From Sphingomonas pokkalii (GTDB lineage Bacteria; Pseudomonadota; Alphaproteobacteria; Sphingomonadales; Sphingomonadaceae): a DNA stretch of 64,000 nt. A model generated the notes under the pieces. It ran no database searches and had not been told where the DNA came from. It was given only the letters and a program-made list of their open reading frames with translations. The position numbers and the translations under genes are program-made. Shown piece after piece: positions 32,927 to 42,857 of the stretch (the stretch's first letter is position 1; each line of letters starts with the position of its first letter). The stretch is taken from positions 2,829,007 through 2,893,006 of the forward strand of contig NZ_QENQ01000001.1 of the NCBI RefSeq assembly GCF_003096275.1, given 5' to 3'.

Positions 32927-34050
32927 CGCCGCGATGCTCCTGCGTCTCCGCCGGCCGGGCTGAGTGATGGCACTGCCTCGAGGGGGGGGCGCAAGTGATA
33001 GAACTCAATTACCAAGCCCAGTACCACAATCAGAGCGCCCAATACGGCAAAGATGATATTATACTGCCTATCAGGATCAATATAGGCTGGCTCTAAAATG
33101 CGAACATTGGCAGTGGATGCCAGATCTTCGACGGTAGTACCTTCCAAGAATCGCTTGTAATTCTGATACAAGTTGCGTGCGAGATCGAGTTCGCGTTGCA
33201 GCTTTTCCAGCGTTATCGACCGGTTTACGATCCCGCCAAGAGAAGTGCTGCCCGTGTTCGCTGTCGATCGCGCAGCAGCCAGCTGCTGCTGCAACACACC
33301 AAGTTCTGCTTCTGAGCGCCGAACCTGAATGTTGTCATCTGTAGCGAATTTCTTGAGGGCGGCAATTTCGCCCTGCTTGCTCAGAATTTGCTCCTGAAGC
33401 GCGTTGATGCGAAGTGCGGTTTGTTGGATTGCGCCTTGGGGATCACCTTCGCCGTTAAGCAGGCGGAAGTTATCATAGGCGGTCTGCGCAGCGAAGAAGC
33501 GCTTCGAGGATGTGCTGAGAAGTGTCTCGAGGATATTGCGCTTGTACGAGGTCTGCCCACGCGCAATCTCGGCGAGTTGCGCCCGGACCGCCTCGGCATA
33601 TGTGCGGACGATGGTCTGCGCGAATTTTGCGTCGCGATAATCCATCTCCACTTGCAGAATGCCGCCACGCAGCGTGCGGACGTCGACTTTGCGATCAATC
33701 CAGCGATTGGCTTGCTGCGGCGTTACGCCAAGCGCCCGATCGAGCTTCAGCGAGTCGACTACCTTGGCCCGTACATAGGGGCTGCGTGCGACCTTGAGAC
33801 TGATCTCCAAGGCGGCTTGGCTTCCAAACACGCTCGACCCTGCACCAAGTTGCCCGAGCGTTCCGCTTAGGCCCAGGCTGCCGGGATCGGTGGGAGTCAT
33901 GCTAACCGCCGCGCGATAGTGCTCCGGGAAAAAGGTGAGCACGGCGCAAGCGCCGGCCAGCACGCACACCAACGTCCGTCTAGCAGCGGGAATGCGGAGC
34001 ACTGGTGCCATCGCGAGGCGTCCTACCAAGCTCGTGGGACGACGGCTCAT
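32923..34050 (-). CDS. Wzz/KpsE-like polysaccharide co-polymerase
   Basis: 375 residues with a transmembrane helix near each end (about 28-45 and 325-350) and a long periplasmic coiled-coil between them (AALKKFATDDNIQVRRSEAELGVLQQQL). There is no tyrosine-kinase domain. It belongs to the PCP family, which sets chain length or bridges to the outer-membrane exporter. With the SLBB-domain exporter upstream it forms an export pair. The start overlaps that gene (34047-34050). Confidence 0.85.
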   Translation of the reverse strand: MSRRPTSLVGRLAMAPVLRIPAARRTLVCVLAGACAVLTFFPEHYRAAVSMTPTDPGSLGLSGTLGQLGAGSSVFGSQAALEISLKVARSPYVRAKVVDSLKLDRALGVTPQQANRWIDRKVDVRTLRGGILQVEMDYRDAKFAQTIVRTYAEAVRAQLAEIARGQTSYKRNILETLLSTSSKRFFAAQTAYDNFRLLNGEGDPQGAIQQTALRINALQEQILSKQGEIAALKKFATDDNIQVRRSEAELGVLQQQLAAARSTANTGSTSLGGIVNRSITLEKLQRELDLARNLYQNYKRFLEGTTVEDLASTANVRILEPAYIDPDRQYNIIFAVLGALIVVLGLVIEFYHLRPPLEAVPSLSPAGGDAGASRR

Positions 34051-36023
34051 CGCAGTGCCACCACGGCGGCAGCCGCCAAGCCGAATTGGAAGATGATCTG
34101 GCTGATGTCGCGGATCTTCGACAACACCGAGGTGGACCGCGACTTGATCGGAACGAACACGACGTCGCCCGGAAGAACCCGCGCGCTCAGAGCCCCCTGC
34201 TTCTTACTCAAAATGTCCCCATTGGCTCGGACGACGAAAACACGTCCCCGATCGGCATAGCGCTGCAAGCCGCCGGCGCGCTCGATATATTGGCTAACCT
34301 TCATCGGTCCATCGGAACTCAGCAGGAACGACGCCGGACGATAGACCGCGCCGAATACGCCAACGGTTTCTACGCGCGGCGGAATGATGATGCGATCATT
34401 GTTCTCGAGCAGCAGCGAGCCGTCGAGTTCGCGCGCATTGGGGGCAATACCCAACACGAGCCGGCCATCTGGCTCCTTGTTCCTCAGCTCGGCAAGGATC
34501 TGCTGCGAAGCAGTCAAACGTTCGGCCGCGCTATTCTGCTGTAGCGCCGGATCCGCGTCCAGCGGTGCGGCCGCCAGCATCTGGTCCAACTGATCGAGTG
34601 CTTGCAAATAGCCCTGTCGCTGCTGCTCCCGGACCGATTGGCGCAGCAGCTTCGTGCCGTAGATATAGGCGCGTGACGTTGTGCCACCCGCCATCTGCAA
34701 AACCTGCGACATCGGTGTATTTGGCTCGACATAATAGTTGCCGGGCCGTTCAACTTCGCCCTCGATCCGCACCAGTACCGATTGATGCGCCAGCGGCTGA
34801 ACCAGGTTTCCTTCGGCGAGGACCTGGATCATGTCCCCGCCTTCGACCGGCAGCGTCGCGAACTCGCTTCGCGCAATTTCGCGGCTGCCGACGGTCGAAT
34901 GGTCACTCAGCCGATAGAGCAGGATGCGCGATGCATCCGCGAGCTGCGCCGGACCACCGGCTTGGGCCAGCGTATCACCCACAGTTTCGCCCGGAAGCGC
35001 CTCGTAGATCGCCTCTTCGTTCACACTTCCCACAACGGCGACTTGCTTGCCAACCGCAGGAATGTAGAGAACATCCTCGTTGTTCAGGATGGCATCCTGC
35101 GACTTATCGCCTTTGCGGATGAGGTCGTATAGGTCGAACGAGCGCACGAGCTTGCCGCCGCGACGCAACTCCACCCGGCGGAAGCTGCCGCCTGCGCCAG
35201 GCCCCCCCGCGGCGAGCACGGCATTCACGAGAGTCGAAAGAGAGTTCAGGCTGTAGGCCCCGGGATTGTTTGCAAACCCGGTAACATAGACGCGAAGCCC
35301 CTGGAGCTTCTGAACGCTGACCGTCACTTCGTATCCGCGATACTTGCGGCCGATGGCGCGAGAGACCGTGTTCTGCAGGTCGCGGAACCGGACGCCAGCG
35401 ACATTAACGGTGCCCACGTTCGGCAGGAATATCTGCCCCGAACGATCGACTTCGAAGTCGGCACTGCCATCGATCGAACCGGTCAGATTGATATGGACGG
35501 TGTCGCCAATTGCGACCGGGTAATCGGGCGGAATGGTCGCCGTAGCAGGCACGGCATAATCGCGATCACTCGGTAACAGCAGATCGCTGCCAAACCGCTT
35601 GACCTTATGGCCGACGGAGCGCGCCACGAAATCTTCGAACTCGCTCGGCTTCGCCAATGGCTTCACGCGCGGCGTCAGCGTTGCCTTGCCGTCCGGATCC
35701 ATGCCGAGGATCAGCGTACTCGTCTGGCCCGAGCCCTGCGTGTTGCTCGCGATCGACCCGGGCTGGAAGCTCGACTGCGGCTGAACCTGGCTGGATCCTT
35801 GGCCGTAATCGTTGGTGCCCGATTGCGAGCCGGATTGCGAGTTGTTGTTATTATTAGACCGGTTGCCCTGCTGCTGCTGGGTTTGCTGGTATGTGGGATC
35901 CGTGACCTGCGCCATCGCCGGAGCCTGCAGCGCAACGAGCGGCGCCACGCCACAAAGCAAAGCCGCCGCATGCCGAATGCGTACAATCCGGCCAAAGCGG
36001 GAGTCGGTGGATTCTGAGATCAT
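34047..36023 (-). CDS. SLBB-domain polysaccharide export protein (Wza/KpsD-like)
   Basis: 658 residues. The signal peptide ends near residue 39 (LVALQAPAMAQ) and no lipobox Cys is seen, unlike Wza. A Gln/Asn/Ser-rich low-complexity stretch covers about residues 44-95. The Poly_export domain (PVAIGDTVHINLTGSIDG) and several SLBB repeats follow (RVYVTGFANNPGAYSL; VRIEGEVERPGNYYV; VGVFGAVYRPASFLL). A C-terminal hydrophobic segment (FQFGLAAAAVVAL) may cross the outer membrane. It would form the exit channel for the polymer. It overlaps the epimerase gene by ATGA. Confidence 0.88.
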   Translation of the reverse strand: MISESTDSRFGRIVRIRHAAALLCGVAPLVALQAPAMAQVTDPTYQQTQQQQGNRSNNNNNSQSGSQSGTNDYGQGSSQVQPQSSFQPGSIASNTQGSGQTSTLILGMDPDGKATLTPRVKPLAKPSEFEDFVARSVGHKVKRFGSDLLLPSDRDYAVPATATIPPDYPVAIGDTVHINLTGSIDGSADFEVDRSGQIFLPNVGTVNVAGVRFRDLQNTVSRAIGRKYRGYEVTVSVQKLQGLRVYVTGFANNPGAYSLNSLSTLVNAVLAAGGPGAGGSFRRVELRRGGKLVRSFDLYDLIRKGDKSQDAILNNEDVLYIPAVGKQVAVVGSVNEEAIYEALPGETVGDTLAQAGGPAQLADASRILLYRLSDHSTVGSREIARSEFATLPVEGGDMIQVLAEGNLVQPLAHQSVLVRIEGEVERPGNYYVEPNTPMSQVLQMAGGTTSRAYIYGTKLLRQSVREQQRQGYLQALDQLDQMLAAAPLDADPALQQNSAAERLTASQQILAELRNKEPDGRLVLGIAPNARELDGSLLLENNDRIIIPPRVETVGVFGAVYRPASFLLSSDGPMKVSQYIERAGGLQRYADRGRVFVVRANGDILSKKQGALSARVLPGDVVFVPIKSRSTSVLSKIRDISQIIFQFGLAAAAVVALR

Positions 36024-36979
36024 GCCGCGTCCTCGGCCAAAGTTTTGAGATAGGTCATAGTATCCAGGATTTGCTCTGAAATGGGAGTGGATGGGATGCC
36101 ATGCGCAGACAACAAGTTGGCATAGGCATCAACGTCACCGTGATAGATATCGGCTTGCGCGATGCCAATCGCCGCACGATGCACGCCCGCACCGGGAAGC
36201 GCAGCGGCAATAGCCTGGGCGACCTCGGCCAGTTCCATCGGGGTGCCACCGCTATCGAAGCGTATGACCATTCCCGGCTGGGCCGAGGCCAGCAGCGAAA
36301 GACCGAGCGCGATAATCTCGCGAATGGGGACATAGGCGCGGACGACGGCACGCGGCGCGCGGACTTCAATCGTGCGGCCGGCCAGCGCATCCAGCAGGAA
36401 GCTGGCAAAGGCATAGGCCTGATGCTTGTTGATATAAGGTCCGGTGACGTTGAAAATTCGTGCGATGACGAGCGTCTTGGCTGATCGTTCCGCCCATGCG
36501 GCGAAGCGATCTTCGTCCTCGCGCTTCATCGCGCCATAGAGCCGCATCTCGGGGGCGGCGGCTGCGTCGTCGGCGCGATAGGCGGCCCCCGACGAGGCGA
36601 GAAATACGCCATCGACGCCGATCGCATCCAGCGCGCCCAGAACGCGATGCGAAATCGCATCGTTCGCGGCGCGATAGGCCGCTTCGTCCATGTCGATCGC
36701 ACGATCCTTGGTAAGGAACGCGAAATGCAACAGCCAGCTGGGCTGCGCGGGCAGGGAGGCAATCTCCGCCAGCGGCCGCTGCTCCACACTCTTTCCGCCG
36801 CGCAACGCAAGGGTGCGGGCGACCGATCCGAAGCAGACAACTTGACGCGCAAATGCCTCGCTGCCCAGTGCATCGAGCAGGCATTCCAGGGTTGCGAGGC
36901 CAACCCAGCCGCTGGCGCCGGTCACCACAATACGGCGATCACCCTGGCGAAGGTGCGCGAGGATGGACGGTGTGAGCAC
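36020..36979 (-). CDS. NAD(P)-dependent epimerase/reductase (SDR family)
   Basis: 319 residues starting at GTG 36979. Rossmann motif VVTGASGWVGLATLE is near residue 20. The catalytic area reads LASSGAAYRADD followed by LYGAMKREDE, so the YxxxK pair is present (Tyr-Gly-Ala-Met-Lys). In this context it is a candidate for reducing the 4-keto or branch keto group of a CDP-sugar, but a 4-epimerase or another reductase is equally possible. It starts three bases after the HAD gene. Confidence 0.75.
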   Translation of the reverse strand: MLTPSILAHLRQGDRRIVVTGASGWVGLATLECLLDALGSEAFARQVVCFGSVARTLALRGGKSVEQRPLAEIASLPAQPSWLLHFAFLTKDRAIDMDEAAYRAANDAISHRVLGALDAIGVDGVFLASSGAAYRADDAAAAPEMRLYGAMKREDEDRFAAWAERSAKTLVIARIFNVTGPYINKHQAYAFASFLLDALAGRTIEVRAPRAVVRAYVPIREIIALGLSLLASAQPGMVIRFDSGGTPMELAEVAQAIAAALPGAGVHRAAIGIAQADIYHGDVDAYANLLSAHGIPSTPISEQILDTMTYLKTLAEDAA

Positions 36980-36982
36980 GCG

Positions 36983-37672
36983 CTAGAACGCCGTCGCTAG
37001 ACGGGACAGCTGGATATCGACGGGCTGCGCCCGAGAAAGCAGGGTGGCGGACAGTTCCGGAAACGCGTCGAACGAAAGCCCGGCGGGGAGGCTCCACCCG
37101 TCTTCCGCATAACCATAGGTCAGAAAGGCAAAGGGCATCGCCAACGCATTGGCGGCGCCGTAATCGAGTTCGCTGTCGCCGACGAACAGGCAGTCCTCGG
37201 CCTCGCAACCAAGCGCAGCAAGCGTCATATCGAGGAGATCGGTGGCCGGTTTCGGACGCAGAGTAGGCCGGCCACCGACAACCACTTCGAAATACTCCGC
37301 GATCCGGGTGTCGCGCAGCACGTTCTCGCAAAGATTCTGCGGCTTGTTCGAGCAGATGGCAAGACGCAGCCCGTGCTCGCGCATCGCACGCAGGCCTTCC
37401 GGCACGCCGGCGAACAGCGTTGATGGGCAGGTTACGCGATCCTGATAGCGGCTGCGAAATTCGATCAGGTCCGCTGCAGGGTCCATTGCCGCGGGTCCAA
37501 GCAGCGAGGCGACCATGGTCTGTCCGCCCAGGCTCATGAAGCCGCGTGCATAGGACCGGTCGATCGCATGAATGACGCCGCGATCCTCGATCATCTCTGA
37601 CAGGATATCCACGCAGGTGGCACAGCTGTCCACCAGCGTGCCATCCAGGTCGAAGATCACGGCCTCGCTCAT
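36983..37672 (-). CDS. HAD family hydrolase
   Basis: 229 residues of the phosphoglycolate-phosphatase-like HAD subfamily: motif I VIFDLDGTLVDS at the start, motif II ICSNKPQN, a Lys in RPKPATDLL, and motif IV CLFVGDSELDYGAA. It hydrolyses a phosphate ester; the substrate is unknown and could be a phosphorylated precursor of the branch unit. The start overlaps the stop of the thiamine-diphosphate enzyme gene (ATGA). Confidence 0.85.
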   Translation of the reverse strand: MSEAVIFDLDGTLVDSCATCVDILSEMIEDRGVIHAIDRSYARGFMSLGGQTMVASLLGPAAMDPAADLIEFRSRYQDRVTCPSTLFAGVPEGLRAMREHGLRLAICSNKPQNLCENVLRDTRIAEYFEVVVGGRPTLRPKPATDLLDMTLAALGCEAEDCLFVGDSELDYGAANALAMPFAFLTYGYAEDGWSLPAGLSFDAFPELSATLLSRAQPVDIQLSRLATAF

Positions 37673-39534
37673 TGGGCGGTCTCTTGGCGCGGCATCGCCA
37701 TGGCGATTTCGAGCTCTTCGCGCGGTAGGAAGGGCGACAGATCTTCCAGCGAAGGGGAGACCATCGTTCCGTCCTCCAGGCGCCGCGAGCTCAGCTTGGG
37801 CGCGAATTCCTGCGCCTTGTCGATGCGGATTTCGCAGATTTGCGGGCCTTCGGCATCCAGGGTTACCTTGATCGCCGCGGCCAGACCGGCGTGATTATCC
37901 ACCGAGCGCGCTGCGATGCCAAAGCCTTCGGCCAGACGGCAGAAGTCCGGGAACGTGAGGCCGCTATCCGGGCCACAACCGACGATCCCGTCCGGGAAGT
38001 GGTTCTGCTGCGACTGGCGTATCGAATGATAGCCATCGTTGTTGAGTACGAAGATCTTCACCGGCAGCTTGTTGCCGACGATCGTCTGCAACTCCTGCAG
38101 GTTCATCATGATGCTGCCGTCACCCGCCAAGCAGATGATGCGCTTGGCATCCCCGGCGTAATGTGCGCCGATCGCAGCCGGCAGATCATAGCCCATCGAG
38201 GCGCAGCCGGAGTTCGTGTAAAGGCGCTGGCCGGCCTTGATCCGTGCCGCCTGGAACGTCGTCACACAGGCCGTGCCATCGCCGGCAACGATGACTTCGC
38301 CCTCTTCGAGGAGATCAAAGAGCTCAGCGGTGAACACGTACGGGTTGATCAGGCCTTCGCTGGTCCGATATTCCGGCAAGACCACGGGGTAGCGTGCGCA
38401 ACGATCGCGGCAATGCGCAAGCCACGTCCGACGCGCGCGGGCGTGATCATCGGCCGGGACGCCAATCACCTTTGCTGCAGCGAAAAAGTCGGCCAGATCG
38501 GCATGGACGGGACGATGCAGCGAAAGCGTTGGCTTTTCCAACTCGGTACGATCGATCTCGACCATCGCGATCTTGGCGCCGCGCGCGAAGCTGCCCCAGT
38601 TATAGCTGATCTGGCGAATATTCAGGCGCGAGCCGAGTACGAGCACATAATCGGCACTTTGCACCGAGAAATTGCCGCCGCGATCGCCGACGGTGCCGGG
38701 CCGACCGACATAGAGCGGATGCGCGTCCGGCAGAACGTCGTGCGCATTCCAGCAGGTCGCTACCGGGATGCCGCGACTTTCCACGAACTCGAGGAAGCGG
38801 GCATGTTCCCCCGAAATACGAACGCCCGCACCGGCCATGACGATCGGGCGCTCGGCTGCGTGCAATTCAGCCAACAGCGCTGCAACTTCGGCGTTGAGCG
38901 CATCGCCCTTGAGCAGGCCCAGTTCCGCTGCGTTGTTGTCCGCTTCGTCCGCATGGTCGGTATCGCTGGCAGGATCATAGCCTTCCAACTGGTCCGGATC
39001 CACCGGAGCAGCCTGCACATCGATCGGAACGTCGATCCACACAGGGCCGGGCCGGCCGCGGCGCGAAAGGTGGATGGCTTTTTCCACGACCTTCCGGGCA
39101 TCGAGCGGGTCGTTCAGAACGACGGCATATTTGGTGATGGGCTTCGCCATCGCGACGATGTCGACTTCCTGATCGCCGAGCTGGCGCAGGGGCAGGGGAT
39201 AGTTCGGCGCGCAGGTCTCGCGCTTCACCTGACCCGAAACCACCACCATCGCGATGGAGTCGGTATAGGCCCCATAAACGCCATTCAGCGCGTTCACCCC
39301 GCCCGGGCCGGTCGTCACGTTGACGGCGGCCGGCCGGCCTGACAGGCGGCAATAGCTTTCCGCGGCGATCGCTGCGGCTTGCTCATGATGGGTGAAGATC
39401 TTGCGAAGACCACGCTCCCGGCCGAGGGCATCGTTGAGATGCATCGCACCTCCACCCGTCAGCATGAAAACGTCTTGAATCCCGTTTTCAACGAGAAGCC
39501 TTGCAATCAAATCAGCAACGCGAATCTTGGTCAT
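37669..39534 (-). CDS. thiamine-diphosphate-dependent enzyme, acetolactate-synthase-like (YerE-like candidate)
   Basis: 621 residues with the three-domain ThDP layout: a PYR domain with the activating Glu in FTHHEQAAAIAAESY, a central domain, and a PP domain with the metal/ThDP motif starting CLAGDGSIMMNLQE and ending LNNDGYHS. It resembles acetolactate synthase but is placed in a CDP-sugar operon. In Yersinia, YerE is such an enzyme and attaches a two-carbon unit from pyruvate to C4 of a CDP-4-keto-3,6-dideoxyhexose. A similar carboligation here is inferred; a stand-alone acetolactate synthase is less likely given the context. Confidence 0.8.
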   Translation of the reverse strand: MTKIRVADLIARLLVENGIQDVFMLTGGGAMHLNDALGRERGLRKIFTHHEQAAAIAAESYCRLSGRPAAVNVTTGPGGVNALNGVYGAYTDSIAMVVVSGQVKRETCAPNYPLPLRQLGDQEVDIVAMAKPITKYAVVLNDPLDARKVVEKAIHLSRRGRPGPVWIDVPIDVQAAPVDPDQLEGYDPASDTDHADEADNNAAELGLLKGDALNAEVAALLAELHAAERPIVMAGAGVRISGEHARFLEFVESRGIPVATCWNAHDVLPDAHPLYVGRPGTVGDRGGNFSVQSADYVLVLGSRLNIRQISYNWGSFARGAKIAMVEIDRTELEKPTLSLHRPVHADLADFFAAAKVIGVPADDHARARRTWLAHCRDRCARYPVVLPEYRTSEGLINPYVFTAELFDLLEEGEVIVAGDGTACVTTFQAARIKAGQRLYTNSGCASMGYDLPAAIGAHYAGDAKRIICLAGDGSIMMNLQELQTIVGNKLPVKIFVLNNDGYHSIRQSQQNHFPDGIVGCGPDSGLTFPDFCRLAEGFGIAARSVDNHAGLAAAIKVTLDAEGPQICEIRIDKAQEFAPKLSSRRLEDGTMVSPSLEDLSPFLPREELEIAMAMPRQETAQ

Positions 39535-39570
39535 TATATGGGGGCCTAACCGTCTACTGGGCCGAACCGG

Positions 39571-40371
39571 TCAGGCTGCCGCAGCCATGCTGGCTGCCTG
39601 GCGCTTTTCCATCATCGTGATGCGTGCTTCGTCTTCGGCAGCGATCGACTTGTAATAGTTGCGCTTGTTCTGCAGCCAGAGCAGCTCGAACTCGATGGCG
39701 AGTTCCATGCCGCGTGCTGCCTGCTCGCCATCGAGAACGGCAGCGTCGAAGATGACCTTGCGCGTCTCGAAGCGATCGAGGCGGATTTCACGTACGCTGC
39801 GCAGCTGTGCGATCGAATCCGGGCTTACGCCGCCGCCGATCACCAGATCGACATTGGCGGACTTGGCGACTTCCGCGACCTTGCGGGCATAGCCGAGCAT
39901 TTCGTCGGTATTCACGAAATCGCGGGTGTGGCCGAGCGAGCCGGCGAAATCGACGCGGCCCAGCACCATGCCCACGCCGGCCTCACGGGCGATTTCGCCC
40001 ATGGCATCGACCTGGTGATAGGTCGAGATCGTCTCGACGTTGAACAGGAAGCCGACCTCGGCACGTTCGTCCGCGTCGAACACCTTGTTCTTGGCCGCAA
40101 CATACTTGGTCAGCGCATAGGGGGTCTCGACCATCGGGGCGATGACATAGTCGATACCGAACTGACGGCCTTCGATCAGGTCGCGGATCGCTTCGCAGCC
40201 ACCGATCTTGAGGCCAACCTTCAGATCGGCCCGGCGCGCGATTTCGAGCAGGCGCAGAAACTCGTCGACGCGCGTGCCTTCCGCTTCAAACTCCGCCTTG
40301 ACGGCGTTGAAGCCGAAGTTGGCCCGGCCTTCGCGGAGAATGGCCAACATGCGCTTTTCCAGAATGTTCAT
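39571..40371 (-). CDS. HpcH/HpaI-type aldolase (citrate-lyase-beta-like)
   Basis: 266 residues of the pyruvate-dependent class II aldolase / CitE superfamily. Candidate metal ligands are the Glu in IAPMVETPYAL and the Asp in GRVDFAGSLGH. A strong ribosome site (GGAGGAAACG) precedes the ATG. It lies between rfbH and the ThDP enzyme on the same strand, so it may make or cleave a 2-keto acid used by that enzyme; this is inference from context. An Ala-rich tail ends the protein. Confidence 0.8.
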   Translation of the reverse strand: MNILEKRMLAILREGRANFGFNAVKAEFEAEGTRVDEFLRLLEIARRADLKVGLKIGGCEAIRDLIEGRQFGIDYVIAPMVETPYALTKYVAAKNKVFDADERAEVGFLFNVETISTYHQVDAMGEIAREAGVGMVLGRVDFAGSLGHTRDFVNTDEMLGYARKVAEVAKSANVDLVIGGGVSPDSIAQLRSVREIRLDRFETRKVIFDAAVLDGEQAARGMELAIEFELLWLQNKRNYYKSIAAEDEARITMMEKRQAASMAAAA

Positions 40372-40420
40372 TCGTTTCCTCCCGCGTTATGCGGCTTGTT
40401 CGGTTTGTATGTGCTAAAGT

Positions 40421-41782
40421 TCAGGCCGCGTTCTTGATGAAATTCCGGATCATTTCAACCGTATAGCTGATATGGCCTTCGGTAAGACCCGGGTAGAGGC
40501 CGACCCAGAAGGTGTTGGTGGTGACGAGATCAGCGTTCGTAAGATCGCCGACGACGCGGTAGTTGCGGCCCTTCATGTAAGGCTGGCGCAGCAGGTTCCC
40601 GCCGAACAGAAGGCGGGTGCCGATCTTCTTGGTGTTCAGATACTTCACCAGCTCGTCACGATCGACATTGGATTCCGGGCGGATGGTGATGGGATAACCG
40701 AACCAGGAAGGAACGCTGTTGGGGGTCGCTTCCGGCAGGATCAGCACTTCCTCAAGGTCGCGCAGCTGTTCGGTAAGCAGGTCGAAATTGCGCTGGCGCG
40801 CTGCGATGAAGCCATCCAGGCGATCGAGCTGGGCCAGGCCCACGGCGGCCTGCATATCCGTGATCTTCAGGTTGTACCCGGCGTGGCTGTACGTGTACTT
40901 GTGATCATAGCCCATCGGCAACGATCCCAGGCGACGACCGAAGCGCTTGCCGCAGGTATCGTCCTTGCCCGGTGCACACCAGCAATCGCGACCCCAATCG
41001 CGCATCGATTCGATGACGCGCTTCAAACGTGGCTTGTCCGTGAATACGGCGCCCCCTTCGCCCATGGTGATGTGGTGCGCCGGATAGAAGCTGAGTGTAC
41101 CGATATGGCCGAACGTGCCCACATTCTGACCGTTGAAGGTTGCTCCGAGCGCGTCGCAGCAATCTTCGACGACCCAGAGGTTATACTTCTCCGCCACGCG
41201 CATCACTTCGCCGATGTCGAAGGGATTGCCGAGCGTATGCGCGATCATGATCGCCCGCGTGCGGTCCGTCACCGCCGCCTCGATCATATCCGGCTTCACG
41301 TTGTAGGTGGGGATATCCACATCCACGAATACCGGCACCAAGCCGTACTGCAGCGCCGGGTTGACGGTGGTCGGGAAGCCCGTCGCGACGGTGATGACCT
41401 CATCGCCTGCCTTCAGCGCTTCGCCTCGGAAATAGTGCGAGGTGAGCGTCGAAAGCGCGAGGAGATTGGCCGATGAGCCCGAATTGGTGGTCAGTGCATG
41501 TTGCACGCCGATACGCTGGGCCAGCTTGGCCTCGAACGCATCATTGAAGCGTCCGGTGGTCAGCCAGAAATCGAGCGCGGAATCGACGAGATTGCAGACA
41601 TCGGTGTCGCCGAAGACCTTGCCGGAAACCGGGACAGGGCTGACACCAGGCTCGAACGGCTTGGTCGCATGGAAGCGACGGGCATATTCGCCGGTCAGCC
41701 CCAGGATCATCGAGCGAAGCTCGGCTTCGTCGCAATCCTTGCTCAGGCTAGTCAGATCAAAGGAAGAGACGTCGACGGTCAT
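40421..41782 (-). CDS. rfbH: CDP-6-deoxy-D-xylo-4-hexulose-3-dehydrase (E1)
   Basis: 453 residues from the ATG at 41782. This is the PMP-dependent, iron-sulfur enzyme that removes the C3 hydroxyl of CDP-4-keto-6-deoxyglucose. Its diagnostic change is visible: [12 protein letters not shown] has His where aminotransferases of this fold have the PLP Lys. The [2Fe-2S] Cys cluster is also present ([13 protein letters not shown]). Its electron-donor reductase (DdhD/RfbI type) is not in the window. The start lies inside the end of rfbG (26-base overlap). Confidence 0.94.
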   Translation of the reverse strand: MTVDVSSFDLTSLSKDCDEAELRSMILGLTGEYARRFHATKPFEPGVSPVPVSGKVFGDTDVCNLVDSALDFWLTTGRFNDAFEAKLAQRIGVQHALTTNSGSSANLLALSTLTSHYFRGEALKAGDEVITVATGFPTTVNPALQYGLVPVFVDVDIPTYNVKPDMIEAAVTDRTRAIMIAHTLGNPFDIGEVMRVAEKYNLWVVEDCCDALGATFNGQNVGTFGHIGTLSFYPAHHITMGEGGAVFTDKPRLKRVIESMRDWGRDCWCAPGKDDTCGKRFGRRLGSLPMGYDHKYTYSHAGYNLKITDMQAAVGLAQLDRLDGFIAARQRNFDLLTEQLRDLEEVLILPEATPNSVPSWFGYPITIRPESNVDRDELVKYLNTKKIGTRLLFGGNLLRQPYMKGRNYRVVGDLTNADLVTTNTFWVGLYPGLTEGHISYTVEMIRNFIKNAA

Positions 41783-42857
41783 CGGATTCTTTCTGTGTAG
41801 CTGCGGTCGCAAGAAGAGCGCGATAATCCGCCAATTGATCGAGGGTCGTCTGTAGAACGTTCGCGCCACCGGCGACGGCGCGGTGCCAGTCGACGATCCA
41901 TTCGAGCGCGCGATTCAGCGGAAGCGCCGGCCGCCAGGCGAGTTCGGTCCGGGCCTTGGAGCAATCGAGTTTGAGAACGCCAGCCTCGTGCAGTTTCGCA
42001 TCGTGGTCGCGATCCCAGCCGGGTGCACCCCATGCCGTCGTCAGGCGATCGGTGATCCAGTCGACCGGCCGCACATCGTCATCCGACGGTCCGAAGTTCC
42101 AACCGGTGGAAGCGGTTACATCGCCCGAATAAAGCCGTTCGGCCAGAAGGAGATAGCCGCTCAGTGCGTCGAGAACATGCTGCCATGGGCGGATCGCATG
42201 CGGCGAGCGGATATAGGGGCGGTCGCCCGCGATCAGCGCTCGGATGATATCGGGAATCAGGCGATCCTTGGCCCAATCCCCGCCACCGATGACGTTGCCT
42301 GCCCGCCCGGAAGCGAGCAGGGCGGGGCCGTTCTGGAAAAAGCTGCGCCGCCAAGCCGCAATCGCGAGTTCCGCTGCGCCCTTGCTGCTCGAATACGGAT
42401 CATAGCCGCCCATCGGATCGCTCTCGCGATAGGGCCAAACCCATTCCCGGTTCTCGTAGCATTTGTCGCTGGTCACGCACACGATCGCCCGGAGGGCGGG
42501 TGCGCGGCGACAGGCATCGAGCACGTGCACGGTGCCTTGCACGTTCGTCGCATAGGTTTCGACCGGCATCTCGTAGGACAGGCGTACCAGCGGCTGGGCG
42601 GCAAGATGCAGCACAACCTCCGGGTCGGCGTCGGCCATGGCCGCTTCCACCGCCGCGAAGTCGCGGATATCCCCTTCGATGTGCGTCAGCGCATCGGCAA
42701 CGCCTGCCTGGCGAAACAGGCTGTCCTGCTCCGCCGGCAGCGAAAAGCCGGTCACCTTAGCGCCCATCTGCGTGAGCCAAAGGGACAGCCACGCGCCTTT
42801 GAACCCGGTATGCCCGGTCAAGAAAACGCGGCGATTGTTCCAGAATGAAGGGGTCAC
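41757..42857 (-). CDS. rfbG: CDP-glucose 4,6-dehydratase
   Basis: 366 residues starting at GTG 42857, which overlaps the rfbF stop (GTGA) and has GGAAAG upstream. SDR-type enzyme: [17 protein letters not shown]ossmann loop, active-site region [13 protein letters not shown] and [11 protein letters not shown] (YxxxK). It converts CDP-glucose to CDP-4-keto-6-deoxyglucose, the second step of the dideoxyhexose pathway. Confidence 0.94.
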   Translation of the reverse strand: MTPSFWNNRRVFLTGHTGFKGAWLSLWLTQMGAKVTGFSLPAEQDSLFRQAGVADALTHIEGDIRDFAAVEAAMADADPEVVLHLAAQPLVRLSYEMPVETYATNVQGTVHVLDACRRAPALRAIVCVTSDKCYENREWVWPYRESDPMGGYDPYSSSKGAAELAIAAWRRSFFQNGPALLASGRAGNVIGGGDWAKDRLIPDIIRALIAGDRPYIRSPHAIRPWQHVLDALSGYLLLAERLYSGDVTASTGWNFGPSDDDVRPVDWITDRLTTAWGAPGWDRDHDAKLHEAGVLKLDCSKARTELAWRPALPLNRALEWIVDWHRAVAGGANVLQTTLDQLADYRALLATAATQKESDDRRRLFL

